Source: DASPKO01 sp035628055
GTDB taxonomy: Bacteria > Planctomycetota > Phycisphaerae > Phycisphaerales > UBA1924
Length of the DNA stretch: 9,745 bases
NCBI GenBank assembly: GCA_035628055.1
Contig: DASPKO010000313.1
Span: 1-9,745 of the forward strand
Direction: 5' to 3'
The first letter of the stretch is position 1. Each line of letters starts with the position of its first letter. Positions 7,091 to 9,745 of the stretch are shown here, one piece after another. The position numbers and the translations under genes are program-made. The notes under the pieces are model-generated. The model was not told the origin of the DNA. It was given only the letters and a program-made list of their open reading frames with translations, and ran no database searches.

Positions 7091-7123
7091 GCAAACAAAG
7101 AAGCCCCGGCGTGCTGCCGGGGC
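7091..7123 (-). terminator. Intrinsic terminator downstream of the OmpA-type lipoprotein gene
   Basis: On the minus strand an 8-bp perfect GC stem (GCCCCGGC, loop AGCAC, GCCGGGGC; 7123-7103) is followed by the T-rich TTCTTTGTTTGC (7102-7091). It starts 33 nt past the lipoprotein stop codon. It separates that gene from the VIT/VWA gene, whose own promoter must therefore lie in 6948-7090; I see no convincing promoter boxes there. There is no T-run in the plus direction, so it acts one way. Confidence 0.85.
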
Positions 7124-7156
7124 GTGAGGGCGAATCAGGGGCGCGGCGCCGCGCGG

Positions 7157-8011
7157 TTACTTCACCATGTCCTCTTCGCGCCGGGCCGGGGTCGGCGCGG
7201 GGGCCGCCGGACCCTCGTCGCGGGCCGCGGGGGCCGGGGTGCGGGGCCCGGAGGGACGAACGAGGTAGATCTCGACGCGGCGGTTCTGGGGCGTGTTCCC
7301 GCGCCCCGCGTTGGCGACCACCGGCTGGAACTCGCCCCGTCCGGCCACCTCGATCCGCTCGGCCCCCACTCCCATCTTCGCCAGCTCGTCCATCACCGCG
7401 ATCGAGCGGTTGACCGAGAGGTGCCAGTTGGTCGGGGAGTGCTGCCGGGTCTCGGCACGGCTGATGCGCTGCGAGTCGGTGTGCCCGACGATGCGCACGT
7501 CGTACGCCATCGCCGGCCCTGAAGCCAGGATCTTCGCCAGCGCGTCCAGGCTGCGCCGCCCCTGGTCGGTCACCTGCGTGGAGCCCGATGCGAAGGTCAG
7601 GTCGCTGGTGAAGCGGACCATGCCGCGGTCGGCGTCGTACATGACCAGGTCAGGATACTGGGAGGCCAGGTCGCGCAGGGCCCGATCCGTGGCCTCGTCG
7701 AGCCGGCCGAACTTGATGTTCTCCAGGCGCCCGCCGAGGCGGCCCAGCTCGTCCTGGAGGCGGCTGTTCTCGTCCTGGAGTTCCCCCGAGAGGGCCCGCA
7801 TCTCCGCCAGGGCGCGGTCCCGGCTGTCCACGGCGGCCTGGAGATCGGCACCCGCGGCCCGCAGGGTCTCGATCTCCCCCTGCAGCGCCTGGTTCCGGTC
7901 CGTCAGGGCACGGTTGTTCTCCTCCAGCTCGTTCATCCGGTTGTTGCAGCCCCCCAGCGAGGCGCCCGCCAGCATCATCACGACCCCGGCGACGCGGACC
8001 GACCTGTTCAT
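7157..8011 (-). CDS. OmpA/MotB-type peptidoglycan-binding lipoprotein with coiled coil
   Basis: A 284-residue lipoprotein that should tie the outer membrane to peptidoglycan. Residues 1-22 are a lipoprotein signal peptide with lipobox LGGC (lipidated C22). Residues about 26-98 form a coiled coil (repeated NELEENNRALTDRNQALQ-type heptads, rich in E, L, R, Q). Residues about 130-250 are an OmpA C-terminal domain: GHTDS with D179, and NWHLSVNRS with R202, the two residues that grip diaminopimelate in this family. The NWxLSxxR form and the 16-residue gap between D179 and N195 match the MotB-like subtype, longer than in Pal. A Pro/Ala-rich tail (252-284) follows. The ATG at 8011 is chosen for the lipobox and a GGAGAA site; an in-frame ATG at 8053 would add 14 residues in front of the signal. 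The companion Tol or Mot genes are not in this window, so the name Pal is not justified. Confidence 0.92.
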   Translation of the reverse strand: MNRSVRVAGVVMMLAGASLGGCNNRMNELEENNRALTDRNQALQGEIETLRAAGADLQAAVDSRDRALAEMRALSGELQDENSRLQDELGRLGGRLENIKFGRLDEATDRALRDLASQYPDLVMYDADRGMVRFTSDLTFASGSTQVTDQGRRSLDALAKILASGPAMAYDVRIVGHTDSQRISRAETRQHSPTNWHLSVNRSIAVMDELAKMGVGAERIEVAGRGEFQPVVANAGRGNTPQNRRVEIYLVRPSGPRTPAPAARDEGPAAPAPTPARREEDMVK

Positions 8012-8015
8012 GTGC

Positions 8016-8021
8016 TTCTCC
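8016..8021 (-). promoter_or_regulatory. Ribosome binding site (GGAGAA) of the lipoprotein gene
   Basis: GGAGAA on the minus strand, 4 nt before the ATG at 8011. Together with the lipobox at the right distance it supports this start over the ATG at 8053. Confidence 0.7.
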
Positions 8022-8131
8022 AGTTCGCTGCCCGCCGCCGAGCGCTCTCGCACCGGGGCGCCACGTGGGCCTGAGGATACTCTCCCGGCCCGCAGGCCGC
8101 CGCAGGCGCTCGGCGCGCGGGAGGCACTATC

Positions 8132-8136
8132 GGAGG
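8132..8136 (+). promoter_or_regulatory. GGAGG upstream of the amidohydrolase, unusually far from the ATG
   Basis: GGAGG lies 15 nt before the ATG at 8152, about twice the usual spacing. A GTG at 8138 is nearer but out of frame, and no in-frame start lies between. It may be a weak or chance site. The 140-bp gap shared with the divergent lipoprotein gene (8012-8151) must hold both promoters; I see no clear boxes. Confidence 0.35.
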
Positions 8137-8151
8137 CGTGCGGCGTCCGGC

Positions 8152-9558
8152 ATGAATCCTCCCGACCCCGCTCAAGACGCCCGGCTGGTGATGCTCCGGG
8201 CCGCCGCCCTGGCCGATGCCGGGGGCACCCTGGCCGCGCCCGGCGCCGTCCTGGTCCGCCTGGGGTTCGACCCGGATCATCCCCATGCGGGCGAGCTGCT
8301 CGCCGCGGGCGACCCGGGGACCGTCGCCGCGCACGAGGCGGCGGCGCGGGCCCTGACCGTCGACCTGCCGCGGGCGGTCCTGCTGCCGGCTCTGGTCAAT
8401 GCGCACACGCACCTGGACCTGACCCACGTCGGGCCCCGTCCCGTGGACCCGGACGATCCGGACGGGTTCGTGACGTGGATCGGCATGGTGAGGCGCAACC
8501 GGGCAACCACCGAACCGGACATCAGCGCCAGCGTGCGGGCCGGGGCCGCACTCTCCCTGGCGGGCGGCGTGGTGGCCGTCGGAGACATCGCGGGAGCGGC
8601 GCGGGGGCGGCCCACCCTGGCCCCGTGGCGCGCCTTGGAGAAGAGCGGCCTCACCGGCGTCTCCTTCATCGAGTTCTTCGCGCTCGGGCCGGGAGCCAGG
8701 GGCGTGCCCGCCCAGGTGCGGGCCCTCATCGAGGACGCCCACGGGGGCGGGGCCGCGCCCGTGCGGGCGGGGCTCCAGCCGCACGCCCCGTACACCGTGA
8801 GCCCGGCGGCGCTCATCCGCGCCGCCGAGCTGGCCCGCGACGGCGGGCCGGGTCTCTCCGTGCACCTGGCCGAATCGGCGCCGGAGCACCGGCTCATTGC
8901 CCGTGGGGACGGCCCGCTGCGAGCCATGCTCATCGATCTGGGCGTGTGGAGCGAGCAGGATCAGGCGGCGGTGGGGCACGGCCAGAGCCCGGTCGCCCAT
9001 GCGCACCGGGCGCTCGCCACCGCGCCGTTCCTGGCGGCCCATGTCAACGACGCCAGCGAGGCCGACATCGCGCTGCTCGCTTCCACGGGCACGACCGTCG
9101 CCTATTGCCCGCGGGCCAGCGAGTACTTCGGGGCCGCCCGCGTCTTCGGCCCGCACCGCTACCGGGACATGCTCGCGGCCGGCGTGCGGGTGTGCCTGGG
9201 GACCGACTCGGTCATCAATCTCCCCGCCGCGTCCAGCGATCCGGAGCGCGACGGCCTCTCGACCCTCGACGAAGCGCGCCTGCTCGTGCGGCGCGACGGG
9301 GTCGATCCTCGCCTGGCCCTTGGGATGGCCACCACGGCCGGGGCGGCGGCCCTCGGGCTCGACCCGGACCGGTTCCGGCTCGCCGGGAGCGAGCGCGGAG
9401 CCAAGCCGGTCGCGGGGCTGGTGGCGGTCGAGATCGCCGGTCCGGCCCGGGCGGCGGGGCATGGGGCGCTGGGCGCCGTGATGGCGTCGGACTCGCGGCC
9501 GGTCTTGCTCACCCCCGGGCGGCTCCTCGGGCGCACGGTTTCGTGCCGGCGCGAATAG
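8152..9558 (+). CDS. Metal-dependent amidohydrolase (COG0402, TRZ/ATZ type); possible aminofutalosine deaminase-like
   Basis: A cytoplasmic deaminase or hydrolase of the amidohydrolase superfamily, 468 residues, of normal length for the family. Metal and catalytic residues seen: HxH at H85/H87 (LVNAHTHLDL), H211 (GLQPHAPYTVSP), H238 and E241 (SVHLAES, the HxxE pair of deaminases), H297 (AAHVND) and D352 (CLGTDS). Order and spacing are those of chlorohydrolase / SAH-deaminase-like enzymes. The stretches FVTWIGMVRRNR and VVAVGDIA after HTHLDL resemble enzymes annotated as aminofutalosine deaminases of the futalosine menaquinone route, but no other mqn gene is present here, so the substrate stays open; hydrolysis of another aminated nucleoside or ring compound is equally possible. 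The ATG at 8152 gives the expected N-terminal beta domain; the open frame upstream to 8065 codes an Arg-rich stretch unlike the family. Confidence 0.9.
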   Translation: MNPPDPAQDARLVMLRAAALADAGGTLAAPGAVLVRLGFDPDHPHAGELLAAGDPGTVAAHEAAARALTVDLPRAVLLPALVNAHTHLDLTHVGPRPVDPDDPDGFVTWIGMVRRNRATTEPDISASVRAGAALSLAGGVVAVGDIAGAARGRPTLAPWRALEKSGLTGVSFIEFFALGPGARGVPAQVRALIEDAHGGGAAPVRAGLQPHAPYTVSPAALIRAAELARDGGPGLSVHLAESAPEHRLIARGDGPLRAMLIDLGVWSEQDQAAVGHGQSPVAHAHRALATAPFLAAHVNDASEADIALLASTGTTVAYCPRASEYFGAARVFGPHRYRDMLAAGVRVCLGTDSVINLPAASSDPERDGLSTLDEARLLVRRDGVDPRLALGMATTAGAAALGLDPDRFRLAGSERGAKPVAGLVAVEIAGPARAAGHGALGAVMASDSRPVLLTPGRLLGRTVSCRRE

Positions 9559-9565
9559 CATCCCT

Positions 9566-9595
9566 CCCGGTCGCGGGCCCAGCCCGCGGGCCGGG
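9566..9595 (+). terminator. GC-rich hairpin just after the amidohydrolase stop
   Basis: CCCGG-TC-GCGGGC, loop CCA, GCCCGC-GGG-CCGGG: about 13 pairs with one bulge and one G-T pair, starting 7 nt past the stop codon. There is no T-run after it, so it is at best a weak intrinsic terminator or an RNA 3'-end stabiliser; in DNA this GC-rich a chance hairpin is possible. Confidence 0.35.
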
Positions 9596-9638
9596 ACGCG
9601 TGCCGGCGCCCGGCGGCCGGGCCGCCCATGAAGCCAGA

Positions 9639-9745
9639 ATGAGCCAGAAGTGGATCCGCAGCAAGCAGTGGGATGAGCGCCATATCCCCCGCGCCCTGTG
9701 GCCGGTGAAGTTCCTCCTGCGCGCCCTGAGCTCGATCAGCCTGGC
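9639..9745 (+). CDS. Start of an unidentified protein (3' part outside window)
   Basis: An ATG at 9639 opens a frame that runs to the right edge, 35 whole codons. The peptide begins MSQKWIRSKQWDERHIP and goes on to a hydrophobic stretch (ALWPVKFLLRALSSISLA), which suggests a basic cytoplasmic lead followed by a first membrane span. No family can be named from so little. There is no Shine-Dalgarno. A five-codon frame ATG AAG CCA GAA TGA (9628-9642) ends on the start codon, in an ATGA overlap. It lies 80 nt behind the amidohydrolase on the same strand, and could be its operon partner or a separate unit. Confidence 0.5.
   Translation, partial: MSQKWIRSKQWDERHIPRALWPVKFLLRALSSISL

Noticed and set aside
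4393..7098. Open frame of 901 codons on the minus strand, in a different frame from the VIT/VWA gene
   Set aside because: Pro/Arg/Gly/Ala-rich product without domains, lying over the VIT/VWA gene that has a signal peptide, strong ribosome site and complete MIDAS; a GC-bias shadow.
4875..7127. Open frame of 750 codons on the plus strand opposite the VIT/VWA gene
   Set aside because: Antisense shadow with biased composition (Arg, Gly, Val, Leu, His) and no recognisable motif.
8008..9561. Open frame of 517 codons on the minus strand opposite the amidohydrolase
   Set aside because: Antisense shadow; the plus-strand frame has all catalytic residues of its family.

Overview
The window is very GC-rich (about 70% by eye) and densely coded on both strands. 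It holds five complete, well-supported genes of recognisable family, one complete membrane-protein gene of unknown function, and a partial gene at each edge. A type III glutamine synthetase, a VIT/VWA secreted protein, an OmpA-type lipoprotein (so a diderm envelope), little use of Shine-Dalgarno sites and housekeeping genes scattered singly all point to a high-GC planctomycete-like bacterium, perhaps Phycisphaerae. That placement is inference. The window carries no rRNA, tRNA, CRISPR array, insertion sequence or phage gene that I can see.

Layout from left to right. Positions 1-1444 (minus): 5' two thirds of glnN, glutamine synthetase III. Positions 1445-1636: non-coding, with a possible glnN promoter, two TTGCAA palindromes and a cluster of small hairpins. 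Positions 1637-2476 (minus): type I methionine aminopeptidase. It is divergent from a YggS/PLPBP-family PLP-binding protein at 2577-3395 (plus), and both start codons lack a Shine-Dalgarno and sit just downstream of a TANNNT hexamer. The yggS stop codon overlaps, through a shared CTAG, the stop of a polytopic membrane protein read the other way (3392-4645, minus). That membrane protein lies 28 bp behind a secreted VIT + VWA protein (4674-6947, minus), and the two form a likely operon. A good intrinsic terminator (7091-7123, minus) closes the next gene upstream, an OmpA/MotB-type peptidoglycan-binding lipoprotein (7157-8011, minus). Divergent from it is a COG0402-type amidohydrolase (8152-9558, plus), followed by a GC-rich hairpin and the first 35 codons of an unidentified gene (9639-end, plus).

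Functionally the genes cover nitrogen assimilation (glnN), N-terminal methionine removal (map), PLP homeostasis (yggS), envelope structure (the lipoprotein and the VIT/VWA protein with its membrane partner) and hydrolysis or deamination of a small molecule (the amidohydrolase). Apart from the VIT/VWA plus membrane-protein pair, they look like independent transcription units. Most of the window is ordinary core genome. The least explained part is the VIT/VWA plus membrane-protein pair. Many long open frames antiparallel to these genes exist only because the DNA is GC-rich; they are not listed as genes.
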